Shown here: piece after piece, positions 22,316-31,736 of the stretch | Numbering within the stretch: position 1 is the stretch's first letter | Layout: each line of letters begins with the position of its first letter | NCBI RefSeq assembly: GCF_004684085.1 | Contig: NZ_SRHZ01000048.1 | Location: forward strand, 62,001-126,000 | Direction of reading: 5' to 3' | Length of the DNA: 64,000 nt | Source of the DNA: Stenotrophomonas maltophilia | Lineage (GTDB): Bacteria > Pseudomonadota > Gammaproteobacteria > Xanthomonadales > Xanthomonadaceae | The notes under the pieces: generated by a model | The model's database searches: none | What the model saw: the letters and a program-made list of their open reading frames with translations, nothing else | What the model was told of the DNA's origin: nothing | Translations under genes and position numbers: made by a program

Positions 22316-24679
22316 TCAGCTGGAGCACCACTCGCATTCGCTGATGTCGATGTCGTTGGAGCGCACGTAGTACGTGGTCTTCAGGCCTTCGCGCCAGGCA
22401 CTCAGATGCAGCTCCAGCAGCGTGCTGGCGCGGATGGTGCTGGGCACGTACAGGTTGAAGCTGATCGACTGGTCGACATGGCGCTGGCGGCGCGCGTTCT
22501 GGCGCACGCTGGCGAACTGGTCGACCTTGTAGGCGCCCTTCTCGTAGTACGGCCAGGTTTCCAGCGACAGGCCCGGCGCCGCCACCGGTCGCCGGAAGTC
22601 CTTCTTTTCCTCGTAGTAGAACGCGCTGTAGATCGGGTCGATCGAGGCGGTGGAGCCGGCAATCTGCGCGGTGCTCATGTTCGGCGCCACCGCCAACAGC
22701 CAGCCGTTGCGCAGGCCGTGCGTGGCCACTTCGCGGGCCAGGCTGTCCCACGCGGCGCCGCTGTAGTCGCGGTCACGGAAGTAACGCCCGTTGTGCCAGT
22801 CGCTGCCAGCGAACATCGGGTAACTGCCCTTCTCCTTCGCCAGCTGCGCGCTGGCCTGGATGGTCAGGAAGTTGATGCGTTCGTAGAGACGGTCGGCCAA
22901 CTCTTCAGCATCCGGTGATTCCCACTGGATTGCCTGCTGCGCCAGCAGGTGGTGCCAACCGAACGTGCCCAGGCCGATGGCTCGGTACTTGCGGTTGGTG
23001 ATGGTGGCCTGCGGCACCGGCAGCGCGTTGAGATCGATCACGTTGTCGAGCATGCGCACCTGGATCGGGATCAGGCGCTCCAGCACATCGGTGGCAAGGA
23101 GGTCATCCGGCGCACTGATTGCCCTGCCGAGGTTGATCGAGGACAGGTTGCAGACCACGAAGTCACCGGCGCGGCGTGTGGTGACGATCTGGTCGCCGCT
23201 GACGATCTCCTGGATCATCCGCGTCGGGCTCATGTTCTGCAGGATCTCGGTGCACAGGTTGCTGGAATAGATCATGCCCGCGTGCTTGTTCGGGTTCCGG
23301 CGATTGACCTCGTCGCGGTAGAACAGGAACGGATTGCCGGTCTCCAGCTGGCTGAGCATGATCCGCTTGAACAGATCGATGGCCTTCACCGTGCGTCGGC
23401 TGATGCGCTCGTCGGCTACCAGTTCGGCGTAGCGGTCACGGAAGCTGCCCGCACCGCGCGTCTCATCGTAGAAGTCCTGCAGGTACCAGCCCTTGGCCTG
23501 CTTCACCTCGTGCGGGTCGAACAGGTACCAGTCGGCGCGGCGTTCGACCGCTTCCATGAACAGGTCGGGCACGCACACCGAGGTGAACACATCGTGCGCG
23601 CGCAGGCGCTGGTCGCCGTTGTTGAGGCGCAGGTCCATGAAGGCTTCGATGTCGCGGTGCCAGATGTCCAGGTACACCGCCACCGCGCCCTTGCGCTGGC
23701 CAAGCTGGTCGACCGACACCGCGGTGTTGTTGAGCTGCTTGATCCACGGCACCACGCCACCGGAGGAATTGGCCACGCCCCGGATCGGCGCGCCGCTGCT
23801 GCGCACATAGCCCAGGTAGGCGCCGACGCCGCCGCCGTGCTTGGACACGCGGGCGATGTCGGTGTTGGAGTCATAGATGCCCTGCAGGCTGTCGTCCACC
23901 GTGTCGATGAAGCAACTGGACAGCTGCCCACCCACCTTGCCGGCGTTGGCCAGGGTCGGCGTGGCGACGGTCATGTACAGGTTGGACAACGCCCAGTACG
24001 CCTCGCCGACCAGCTGCATGCGCCGCTCGCGCGGCTTTTCCTCCTGCATCAGGTACAGCGCAATGGTCAACCAGCGCTCCTGCGGCAGTTCGTAGACCTC
24101 GCGGCTGCGATCGGTGGCGAGATAGCGCGTGGCCAGCAGATACAGGCCGTTGTAGGCGAACAGCCGGTCGCGCTCCGGGTCGATCATCTCGCCGGCCTGC
24201 TGCAGCTCTTCCTTCGAATAGCAGCGCAGGATGTCGTTGCTGTAGATGCCGCGGTCGGCCAGGCTCTCCTGCAGGCCCACGAAGGAACCGTACTTCAGGC
24301 TGACGTCGTAGAAGCGGTTGCGGCTGGCGCGCTTGTACAGCCGGCGCAGGTACAGGCGTGCGGCGAACTGTTCCCACTCCGGCGCGACAAGATCGACGCG
24401 CGATTCCGCTTCGCGGATCAGCAGATCGACCAGGTCATCGGCGCTGATGCTCGGTTTGCGCTCGACCATCGACTGCACTACGCGGCGGTAGTCGCTCACG
24501 TCCAGCTGCGGGAACTCGGCATGCACGGCGTCGATGCTGCGCTGCAGGCGCTCGGCCTCGAACGGCAGGCGACGGTTGCCCGCTTCCTTGGTGATCCAGG
24601 TCGGCACGCGCTCGCCACCGGCGCGCAAGGCGTCGCCAGCGCCGGCCAGATCGGCCACGCGGAAGGTACTGTCGGTCAT
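22316..24679 (-). CDS. nrdA: class I ribonucleotide reductase, catalytic subunit
   Basis: A 787-residue catalytic subunit reducing ribonucleoside diphosphates. The barrel residues are visible: first redox cysteine in GGQLSSCFIDTV, the radical loop SNLCTEIL (Asn-Cys-Glu triad), second cysteine in GDFVVCNLSSINLG, and the C-terminal shuttle pair CEWCSS. The N-terminal segment ITKEAGNRRLPFEAERLQRSI resembles an ATP-cone remnant. ATG 24677-24679 has CTGGAG upstream and starts MTDSTFRVADL. Transcribed with nrdB, flavodoxin and thioredoxin. Confidence 0.96.
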   Translation of the reverse strand: MTDSTFRVADLAGAGDALRAGGERVPTWITKEAGNRRLPFEAERLQRSIDAVHAEFPQLDVSDYRRVVQSMVERKPSISADDLVDLLIREAESRVDLVAPEWEQFAARLYLRRLYKRASRNRFYDVSLKYGSFVGLQESLADRGIYSNDILRCYSKEELQQAGEMIDPERDRLFAYNGLYLLATRYLATDRSREVYELPQERWLTIALYLMQEEKPRERRMQLVGEAYWALSNLYMTVATPTLANAGKVGGQLSSCFIDTVDDSLQGIYDSNTDIARVSKHGGGVGAYLGYVRSSGAPIRGVANSSGGVVPWIKQLNNTAVSVDQLGQRKGAVAVYLDIWHRDIEAFMDLRLNNGDQRLRAHDVFTSVCVPDLFMEAVERRADWYLFDPHEVKQAKGWYLQDFYDETRGAGSFRDRYAELVADERISRRTVKAIDLFKRIMLSQLETGNPFLFYRDEVNRRNPNKHAGMIYSSNLCTEILQNMSPTRMIQEIVSGDQIVTTRRAGDFVVCNLSSINLGRAISAPDDLLATDVLERLIPIQVRMLDNVIDLNALPVPQATITNRKYRAIGLGTFGWHHLLAQQAIQWESPDAEELADRLYERINFLTIQASAQLAKEKGSYPMFAGSDWHNGRYFRDRDYSGAAWDSLAREVATHGLRNGWLLAVAPNMSTAQIAGSTASIDPIYSAFYYEEKKDFRRPVAAPGLSLETWPYYEKGAYKVDQFASVRQNARRQRHVDQSISFNLYVPSTIRASTLLELHLSAWREGLKTTYYVRSNDIDISECEWCSS

Positions 24680-24946
24680 GGTGGTGAAACTCCAGGCTCG
24701 CACGCGCTTTGGCGGTCGATGCCATGGCGGCCCTGCACGCGATACCGGCGCACGGGGCGAACGGGTGGATTGCCAGGGCACGGGAACGTAGGTCGTCGGC
24801 ATCTGCCTGCGCCTGCGGCCGGTATCCGGGCCGTGGGGGCGACCTGCGTCCGCACGATGGCGGCCGCGTCGACACGGCAAGCCTCAGGGGCGGGCCGCGG
24901 GACGTTTGCTGCATGTCCGGCGGCGGCGGCTGACCGGGAGTGACGG

Positions 24947-24994
24947 CCACAACATAGTGGGGATACTCGGAGCCGTCAACACAAGATGCGGTAA
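24947..24994 (-). promoter_or_regulatory. pair of NrdR-like boxes upstream of nrdA
   Basis: On the minus strand CCCCACTATGTTGTGG (24962-24947) and TTACCGCATCTTGTGT (24994-24979) both resemble the NrdR consensus around ACACTATATCTTGTGT. Their starts are 32 bp apart, close to three helical turns, as is usual for NrdR box pairs. They sit in the 430-bp gap between nrdA and the divergent oxidoreductase; nothing else was recognised there. nrdR itself is not in the window. Confidence 0.6.
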
Positions 24995-25109
24995 TCAGCA
25001 CATGTCGCGACGATCAGTCGCAGGATGCCGTGTTGCACCTGCGGCGCCTTGTCGACAGCGCCTGCGTCCCCAGTTCGGTACAACATCAACTTTCCCCGGA
25101 ACACCGCCC

Positions 25110-26087
25110 ATGCGCGCTGCCCAGTACCCCTCCTTCGGCGACCCGGCCGACGTCCTTGCCATTGCCGATGCGCCCCTACCCGAGCCCGGCCCCGGCGAAG
25201 TGCGCATCCGCACCGTGCTGGCCTCGATCCACAACCACGACCTGCTGACCGTGCGTGGCCTCTACGGCTACAAGCCGACGCTGCCGGCGATCGGTGGCAG
25301 TGAAGCACTGGGCGTGATCGATGCACTTGGCGACGGTGTCGATGGTCTGCAGATCGGCCAGCGGGTGGCCGCCGCCTCGGTGCACGGCACCTGGGCCGAG
25401 GCGTTCATCGCCCCGGCACGCATGGTGATTCCGATGCCGGAGGCGATCCCCGACGAGATGGCCGCGCAGTTGATCGCGATGCCACTGAGCGCGCTGATGC
25501 TGCTGGAGTTCTTGCATGTCGAGGCAGGCCAGTGGATCGTGCAGAACACCGCCAATGGCGCGGTGGGCAAGTCGCTGGCGATGCTGGCGCGGGCGCGCGG
25601 CGTGCATGTGGCCAACCTGGTGCGCAATGCCGATGCGGTCGCACAGTTGAAGGCGCTGGGCATCGATCATGTGTTCGACACCTCGGTGGACGGCTGGAAG
25701 GATCGCGTGCGTGAAGCGACCGGCGAAGCACAGGCCGCGGCCGCGGTGGATTCCATCGGCGGCGACGCCAGCGGCGATCTGGTCGACCTGCTCGGCCACC
25801 ACGGCACCCTGGTGTCGTTCGGCGTGATGAGCGGCGAACCCATGCGCATTTCGGCCGGCGGCCTGATCTACAAGGAAGCCACGGTGAAGGGCTTCTGGGG
25901 CAGCAAGGTCAGCCAGGCGATGGCGGTGGAGGACAAGCGCCGGCTGGTTGGCGAACTGCTGAAGCGTGCGGCGAGCGGCGAACTGACCCTGCCGGTGGAG
26001 CAGATCTTCGCACTGGACGACATCGCCCAGGCGGCGAAGGCCGGTGCGGGTTCGGGCCGCAACGGCAAGGTGTTGCTGCGGCCGTGA
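25110..26087 (+). CDS. zinc-independent MDR oxidoreductase (quinone/enoyl reductase type)
   Basis: A 325-residue medium-chain dehydrogenase/reductase: N-terminal MRAAQYPSFGDPADVL, IHNHDLLTVRGLYGYKP, cofactor-binding WIVQNTANGAVGKSLAMLAR and VDSIGGDASGDLVDLL. It lacks the catalytic zinc cysteines and resembles 2-enoyl thioester (ETR/MECR-like) and quinone reductases that use NADPH. The true substrate is unknown. ATG 25110 is chosen because it begins the typical MRA N-terminus; the frame is open further upstream. Confidence 0.85.
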   Translation: MRAAQYPSFGDPADVLAIADAPLPEPGPGEVRIRTVLASIHNHDLLTVRGLYGYKPTLPAIGGSEALGVIDALGDGVDGLQIGQRVAAASVHGTWAEAFIAPARMVIPMPEAIPDEMAAQLIAMPLSALMLLEFLHVEAGQWIVQNTANGAVGKSLAMLARARGVHVANLVRNADAVAQLKALGIDHVFDTSVDGWKDRVREATGEAQAAAAVDSIGGDASGDLVDLLGHHGTLVSFGVMSGEPMRISAGGLIYKEATVKGFWGSKVSQAMAVEDKRRLVGELLKRAASGELTLPVEQIFALDDIAQAAKAGAGSGRNGKVLLRP

Positions 26088-26094
26088 TGGCCAT

Positions 26095-26190
26095 GGGGTC
26101 GGATCCCTTTCCAGAATGGAAAGGGCTCTGACCCTGCAGGGGTGTGCGGACCAACGGTCCGCACCCACCAAAGATCGGTCCGCACCCACC
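26095..26190. repeat. hairpin repeat (copy 5) and a GGTCCGCACCCACC repeat
   Basis: GGGGTCGGATCCCTTTCC...GGAAAGGGCTCTGACCC at 26095-26134. Next, TGCGGACC (26145-26152) and GGTCCGCA (26156-26163) form an 8-bp hairpin, and GGTCCGCACCCACC occurs twice (26156-26169, 26177-26190), 21 bp apart. The gap 26088-26329 has no gene. Confidence 0.75.
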
Positions 26191-26329
26191 GAATTGGTCT
26201 GCCCCAGCGGAGGTAGCGACTTTCGTTAAGAACCTGTGATGTATAACTGAATGCGCTTTCGTCATTGGAAGGCGCACGTGCCTGCGTGCGGTACTGACGG
26301 CTCCTCCCCCGTTCGGCGTTGTCGCTTCC

Positions 26330-28957
26330 ATGTACCGCACCACCCTGAACCTGCTTGCCGGCGCGATCGCGCTGGGCCTCACCGCCGGCGCTGCCGGCGC
26401 CGCTGAATCCGCCGACACCGGCAAGGACAGCACCACCCTCGGCACCGTGCTGGTGACCGGCTCCAACATCAAGCGCAGCGATACCGCCGGGCCGAATCCG
26501 GTGCAGATCGTCACCCGCGAACAGATCGAGCAGACCGGCCGCTCCACCCTTACCGACGTGCTGCGCAACCTGTCGGCCAATGCCGGCAACAGCTTCGACG
26601 AGCAGTACACCGGCAGCTTCGCCGCCGGCTCGGCCTCGATCGGCCTGCGTGGCCTGTCGCCGAAGAACACGCTGGTGCTGGTCAACGGCTATCGTGTGTC
26701 CAACTTCGGCTTTGCGCTCAACACGCAGGACACCTTCGTCGACCTCAACGCGCTGCCGATCAGCGCGGTCGAACGCATCGAAGTGCTGAAGGATGGCGCT
26801 TCGGCGGTGTACGGTTCCGATGCCATTGCTGGCGTCATCAACATCATCCTGCGCAAGAACTTCCAGGGCGTGGAAGTGGGCGGCGGCTTCGGTACCGCCA
26901 CACAGGGCGGCCTGGACGAACGCAAGGCCAGCCTGCTGGCCGGCTTCGGTGACCTCGAACAGCAGGGCTGGAACGTGCTGTTCGGGCTGGACCTGCTCAA
27001 GCGCGACCGCCTCGATGGCGACGACCGCGCCTATACCCGCAGCGGCGATTTTCGCGACAAGCCCGGTGGCCGCCTGGCTGGCTGGTCCACTGCCGGTGGC
27101 AACTGGCTGTCCAACCCACGCGCGCCGCAGCCGTTCGCCAACTGCCCCGACGGCAGCCAGCTGCGCCCCTACAGCGACTTCGGCAGCACCCTGCCCGGCC
27201 AGGCCTGCGCCTTCAACGCGCAGCCGTTCAAGACCCTGCAGCCCGGCGCCGAGCGCCTGCAGGCCTCATTGAGCGCAACCTACCGCTTCAATGACAACGT
27301 CGAGGCGTTCGCCGACGTGCTGTACAGCCATAACAAGGCTGACCAGATCTTCAGCGCGCCGCTGACCGTCGGCCCCGGCCTGCGCGCGTACAACCCGGCC
27401 ACCGGCACCCTGATCGACGTGCCGGCGGTGCTGCCGGTCGGCCACCCGAACAACCCGGGCAGCACGCCGCTGCCGTTCGAGTACACCTTCTTCGATATCG
27501 GCCCGCGCCAGAAGGACAACACGCAGGTGTTCTACCGTGCCCTGGCCGGCGTGCGTGGCAGTGGCGAGCGCTGGGACTGGGAAGTGGCAGCACTGACCTC
27601 GCAGAGCGCGCAGCGCGAGTACGTCGACAACTTCGTCAACCGCTACGCGTTCGAACAGATCCTGCGCGATGGCAGCTACAACTTCCTTAATCCATCCAGC
27701 ACGCCGGGCGCGCTGGACGCACTGCGCCTGCAGACCAAGCGCCCGGGCTGGTACAAGCTGCATTCGTTGAACCTGAAGGCCTCGACCTCGCTGTGGGAGC
27801 TGCCGGCCGGTGCGGTCGGCTTCGCCTGGGGCGCCGAGTTCCGCAAGGAATCGCTGGACGCGCGCACCAGCGCACAGGTACTGTCGGGCACCGAACTGCG
27901 CCCGGCCATCAACGTGGTCAACGGCGAGCGCCAGGTCAGCGCAGCGTATGCCGAACTGAGCGTGCCGCTGCACCGCACACTGGAACTGCAGCTGGCCGGT
28001 CGCGGCGACCGCTACGACGACTTCGGCAAGGCGTTCTCGCCGAAGGTGGCACTGCGCTGGCAGCCGCTGGACAGCCTGCTGCTGCGCGGCTCGTTCTCGC
28101 GCGGCTTCCGTGCACCGTCGCTGCCGGAGATCGCGCCGGGCCAGACCGTCAGCTACGGTTCGGTGATCGATCCGCTGGATCCGCTGCAGCCCGGTGGCAG
28201 CCGTGGCGTGACCAACATCCGCACCGGCAACCCGGACCTGAAGGCCGAGCGCTCGCGCAACTTCAACGTGGGTGCAGTGTGGTCGCCGGATGGCGATACC
28301 AGCATCGGCTTGGACTGGTACCGCATCGAGCAGGACAACCTGGTCAAGCCGGACAGCGCGCAGTTCATCGTCGACAACCCGACGCTCTTCCCTGGTCGCG
28401 TGCAGCGTGATGCACAGGGACGCATCCAGTTCATCACCAACCAGTACGCCAACCAGGGCGAACTGACCACCTCGGGGCTGGACCTGGACGCCAACCGTAC
28501 CTTCCGCACCGAGGGCTGGGGCAACTTCACCGTGGCCGGCAGCTGGACCCACCTGCTCAGCTTCAAGCAGCCGCTGGTGGCCGGCCAGGCCCCGTATGAA
28601 GGGGCTGGCAACAACCGCCACGGTGCGCTGCCGCGCACCCGCGGCACCACCTCGTTGAACTGGGCAGTGGGCGACTGGAGCAGCACGCTGAGCCTGCAGT
28701 ACGTGAGTGGCTACGACCAGCGCGTGGCGACGGCGACCAGCAACCCCGGCCTGCGTGACCGCATCAAGCCGTATCACCAGCTGGACCTGTACGTGGCGTA
28801 CGAAGGCATTGCCAACACCACGCTGTCGCTGTCGGTGCTGAACCTGACCGACAAGGATCCGCCGTTCGACCCGGCCGGTGGCTCCAACGGCTTCGACATC
28901 AGCCAGTACAACCTGCGCGGGCAGTTCGTCTCGCTGGGGGCGCGCTACCGGTTCTGA
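26330..28957 (+). CDS. TonB-dependent receptor
   Basis: An 875-residue outer membrane receptor: signal peptide LAGAIALGLTAGAAGA, a N-terminal segment with LGTVLVTGSNIKRSDTAGP typical of the larger xanthomonad receptors, plug (ALPISAVERIEVLKDGASAV, YGSDAIAGVINIILRKN) and a barrel ending LGARYRF with the terminal Phe. The substrate is unknown; no Fur box was seen in its leader, so it may take up something other than iron, such as carbohydrate or peptide. Monocistronic, with its own terminator. Confidence 0.9.
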   Translation: MYRTTLNLLAGAIALGLTAGAAGAAESADTGKDSTTLGTVLVTGSNIKRSDTAGPNPVQIVTREQIEQTGRSTLTDVLRNLSANAGNSFDEQYTGSFAAGSASIGLRGLSPKNTLVLVNGYRVSNFGFALNTQDTFVDLNALPISAVERIEVLKDGASAVYGSDAIAGVINIILRKNFQGVEVGGGFGTATQGGLDERKASLLAGFGDLEQQGWNVLFGLDLLKRDRLDGDDRAYTRSGDFRDKPGGRLAGWSTAGGNWLSNPRAPQPFANCPDGSQLRPYSDFGSTLPGQACAFNAQPFKTLQPGAERLQASLSATYRFNDNVEAFADVLYSHNKADQIFSAPLTVGPGLRAYNPATGTLIDVPAVLPVGHPNNPGSTPLPFEYTFFDIGPRQKDNTQVFYRALAGVRGSGERWDWEVAALTSQSAQREYVDNFVNRYAFEQILRDGSYNFLNPSSTPGALDALRLQTKRPGWYKLHSLNLKASTSLWELPAGAVGFAWGAEFRKESLDARTSAQVLSGTELRPAINVVNGERQVSAAYAELSVPLHRTLELQLAGRGDRYDDFGKAFSPKVALRWQPLDSLLLRGSFSRGFRAPSLPEIAPGQTVSYGSVIDPLDPLQPGGSRGVTNIRTGNPDLKAERSRNFNVGAVWSPDGDTSIGLDWYRIEQDNLVKPDSAQFIVDNPTLFPGRVQRDAQGRIQFITNQYANQGELTTSGLDLDANRTFRTEGWGNFTVAGSWTHLLSFKQPLVAGQAPYEGAGNNRHGALPRTRGTTSLNWAVGDWSSTLSLQYVSGYDQRVATATSNPGLRDRIKPYHQLDLYVAYEGIANTTLSLSVLNLTDKDPPFDPAGGSNGFDISQYNLRGQFVSLGARYRF

Positions 28958-28963
28958 TGCGCC

Positions 28964-28993
28964 AACGGGGCGGCGGTGATGCGCCGCCCCGTT
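28964..28993 (+). terminator. strong hairpin terminator after the receptor gene
   Basis: AACGGGGCGGCG (28964-28975) and CGCCGCCCCGTT (28982-28993) form a perfect 12-bp stem with a 6-nt loop, 7 nt after the stop codon. A weak T-rich stretch follows. Confidence 0.75.
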
Positions 28994-28997
28994 CGTG

Positions 28998-29021
28998 TTG
29001 CCGGCCAGCGGCCGGCACTAC
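28998..29021 (-). repeat. SMAG-like REP palindrome
   Basis: Read on the minus strand it starts GTAGTGCCGGCCGCTGGCCG. A single copy between the receptor and the convergent BCCT transporter gene. Confidence 0.8.
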
Positions 29022-29033
29022 CATCAACGTGCA

Positions 29034-31013
29034 TCACCGGCTCAGGTGCAGGAACTGCAGGTGTCGTTCGTACTGGCTGATGATGTCGTTGATGATCTGC
29101 TTGCGGCTGTAGCCCACCAGATCGTAATCCTGGCTGCCCTCGTACAGATGCACCTCGGCGCGGTAGTACCGCTGGTTGCGCAGCTGCTGTGCAGCGAACG
29201 ACGGGGTCAGGTAGCCGCTGAGGATCACCCGGTACAGGAAGTCCTGCTGCTCGCCGTGATTCACCGACAGCTCCATGTCACCCGCCTCGAAACGCGTAGC
29301 CACGTCCCAGCCCTGCCCACGCAGCTGCTCTGCCACCGCTTCCATCGCCGGCTTCACGGTATCGTCCATGAAGCGGTAGACCTGGTCGCGCACCGGGAAA
29401 TGCATGGCCTGGGTCAGGCGCTGCCGCCAGCCCTGATGGTGGCGGTCATCGCCGATCAGTGGCGAGGGTCGGTACTGCTGCGCGCGTTTGCGGTGCGACT
29501 CGTCGCTGAAGGCCCGGGTCAGGCCCCACATCATCAACAACAGCACCGCCGAGAACGGCAGCGACGCCAGTACCACTGCCGACTTCAGCGCATCGATGCT
29601 GCCGGCCAACAGAAGGCCCGCGGTCAACACGGCGATCACCGTGCCCCAGAACACACGCAGCCAACGCGGACCGTCGTCCTCAGGGCCACCGCCATGCGAG
29701 GACAACGTGGAGAGCACCACCGCACCGGAATCGGCCGATGTCACGAAGAAGATGAAGCTGATCAGCACGGTCACCGCGATCACCGCCTTGCTCCACGGAT
29801 ACCCGTCCAGCAGCGCATACAGCACGGTCGGTGGATCATCCACCGCCAGCTGCGCCAGTTGCTGCTGGCCGTGGTGCAACACCTGGTCCAGCGCGCTGTT
29901 GCCGAAGATCGACAGCCAGGCCAGGGTGAAGCCCAGCGGGATCAGCAGCACGCCGAACACGAATTCGCGGATGGTGCGGCCACGCGAAATACGCGCGATG
30001 AACAGGCCAACGAACGGTGCCCAGCCGATCCACCAGGCCCAGTAGAACACCGTCCAGCCACCCAGCCATTCCGGTCGGCCGCCATAGGCATACACATCGA
30101 AACTCTTGCCGACCACGCTGCCCAGGTAGTCGCCGAGGTTCTGCATCAGCGTGCTGAGCAGGTACTGGGTGGGGCCGGCGCACAGCATGAACAGCACCAG
30201 CGCGATCGCCAGCAGCATGTTGATGTTGGCCATCCAGCGCACGCCCTTCTCCACGCCTGAAACCGCCACGGCCACCGCCGCGCCCATCATGCTGACCACC
30301 AGGATGATCTGCACCAGGTTGGAGTGCGGGATGTTGAACAGGTGCGACAGGCCCGCGTTGAGGTGCAGCACACCGAAGCCCATGTCGGCACCGATGCCGA
30401 ACACGGTGGCGACGATGCCCAGCGCGTCCACGGTGTAGCCGATCGGGCCATTGATGCGCTTGCCGATCAGCGGGTACAGCGCCGAACGCAGCGCCAGCGG
30501 CAGGTTGTGACGGTAGGCGAAATAGGCCATCGCCATCGCCGCAAGCGCGAACACGCCCCAGCCATGCAGGCCCCAGTGCAGGAACAGCAGTTGCATGGCC
30601 TGGCGCGCACCGGCCTCGCCGGCGGCCGGGTCACCCTGCGGCGGCTGCATGTAATGGGTCAGCGGCTCGGACACACAGAAGAAAAACAGGGTGATGCTGA
30701 TGCCCGCGGCGAACAGCATGCCGGCCCAGGAGAGGTAACTGAACTCCGGCTCGTCATGGTCCGCACCGAGCTTGATGCCACCGTATTTGGACAGCGCCAC
30801 CCCGACCACGAACACCAGGTAGAGGGTCATCGCCAGCAGGTAGTACCAGCCCACATTGAGTGCGGCCCAGTCCTGCGCCTTGACCAGAATGCGTCCCGCA
30901 CCGAGCGGGAACAGGCTGACGAACAGCGCGAACGCCACGACAACGATCGCCGCGAAGGCGAATACAGGCCGAAGGGTGCGCACCGGGGATTGTTGCGGCT
31001 CCAGTACTTCCAT
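29034..31013 (-). CDS. BCCT family choline/betaine transporter (BetT-like)
   Basis: A 659-residue inner-membrane symporter with about 12 hydrophobic helices. The BCCT signature region is GWTVFYWAWWIGWAPFVGLFIARISRGRTIREF, with its core WWIGWAPFVG and SRGRT. A C-terminal cytoplasmic domain of about 150 residues (from SDESHRKRAQQYRP) is like that of BetT-type choline carriers, where it senses osmotic stress. The substrate is probably choline or glycine betaine. No bet genes adjoin it in the window. Confidence 0.9.
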   Translation of the reverse strand: MEVLEPQQSPVRTLRPVFAFAAIVVVAFALFVSLFPLGAGRILVKAQDWAALNVGWYYLLAMTLYLVFVVGVALSKYGGIKLGADHDEPEFSYLSWAGMLFAAGISITLFFFCVSEPLTHYMQPPQGDPAAGEAGARQAMQLLFLHWGLHGWGVFALAAMAMAYFAYRHNLPLALRSALYPLIGKRINGPIGYTVDALGIVATVFGIGADMGFGVLHLNAGLSHLFNIPHSNLVQIILVVSMMGAAVAVAVSGVEKGVRWMANINMLLAIALVLFMLCAGPTQYLLSTLMQNLGDYLGSVVGKSFDVYAYGGRPEWLGGWTVFYWAWWIGWAPFVGLFIARISRGRTIREFVFGVLLIPLGFTLAWLSIFGNSALDQVLHHGQQQLAQLAVDDPPTVLYALLDGYPWSKAVIAVTVLISFIFFVTSADSGAVVLSTLSSHGGGPEDDGPRWLRVFWGTVIAVLTAGLLLAGSIDALKSAVVLASLPFSAVLLLMMWGLTRAFSDESHRKRAQQYRPSPLIGDDRHHQGWRQRLTQAMHFPVRDQVYRFMDDTVKPAMEAVAEQLRGQGWDVATRFEAGDMELSVNHGEQQDFLYRVILSGYLTPSFAAQQLRNQRYYRAEVHLYEGSQDYDLVGYSRKQIINDIISQYERHLQFLHLSR

Positions 31014-31209
31014 GGGGCGGCGTTCTCCGGTAGATCAAAGGGTTAGCCGACCGATTGTGGCTGAACCGCAGTGGACAGAGCATGAAGTTGCGACCTGCGA
31101 TCGCAGGCCGGATCCACCGTTCCGTGTTATCACGCGCGCGCCGATGCGCACCTCAGACCGGCTACGGCGCGCGCACTACGTGCCACGCGGCCGCGCGCGT
31201 ACTGTCCAA

Positions 31210-31590
31210 TCACGACATCACATGCACCGCGCACAGCTTGTTGCCGTCCGGGTCGCGCAGGTAAGCCAGGAACAGCTGGCGCCCGGCCATGTTGCGGATG
31301 CCAGCCGGTTCTTCGATGGCGGTGCCGCCTTGGGCCACGCCCGCGTCCTGCCAGCCACGCACGGCCTCGGCACTGTCGAGGGTGAAGCCGATGGTGCCGC
31401 CGTTGGCGTGGCATGCCGGCTGACCGTCGATCGGCGCGGTGACGATGAACATGCGGCCATCCTTGAAGTACACCAGACGGCCCTTGTCATCGAAGACGCC
31501 CGGACGTGCGCCCAGGGCACCGAACAGTGCATCGTAGAACCGATGTGCGACATCCATGTCGTTCGTTCCAACGGTGATGTGGCTGAACAT
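31210..31590 (-). CDS. VOC superfamily (glyoxalase/bleomycin resistance-like) protein
   Basis: A 126-residue vicinal-oxygen-chelate fold protein: FSHITVGTNDMDVAHRFYDALF, ARPGVFDDKGRLVYFKDG, then GFTLDSAEAVRGWQ and LAYLRDPDGNKLCAVH, the last carrying the usual DPDGN. The reaction is unknown; relatives include lactoylglutathione lyase-like enzymes. ATG 31588-31590 has AAGGAG upstream. Nothing was recognised in the 196-bp gap to the transporter gene. Confidence 0.86.
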   Translation of the reverse strand: MFSHITVGTNDMDVAHRFYDALFGALGARPGVFDDKGRLVYFKDGRMFIVTAPIDGQPACHANGGTIGFTLDSAEAVRGWQDAGVAQGGTAIEEPAGIRNMAGRQLFLAYLRDPDGNKLCAVHVMS

Positions 31591-31682
31591 GCGGGCACTC
31601 CTTGTGGGAAAGAACGCAGTGTCGGCGAGCGCCGCAGGCATCGCAAATCCGTCACCCGTGACCGCTGCCACCTGCGCAGGAT

Positions 31683-31732
31683 TTGTCGTGCACCGCCCGA
31701 TCACTCTATAATGGGAATCATTCTCATTAATG
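31683..31732 (+). promoter_or_regulatory. fecI promoter with overlapping Fur box
   Basis: TTGTCG (31683-31688) and TATAAT (31707-31712) with an 18-bp spacer form a good sigma-70 promoter. The Fur box ATGGGAATCATTCTCATTAA begins at 31711 and overlaps the -10, so iron-loaded Fur should block transcription. The match to the classic GATAAT-repeat dyad is strong. Confidence 0.8.
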
Positions 31733-31736
31733 ATCG

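Noticed and set aside
26222-26329. A Fur box before the 26330 receptor
   Set aside because: No AT-rich dyad like those at 31711 or 39207 was seen in its leader.
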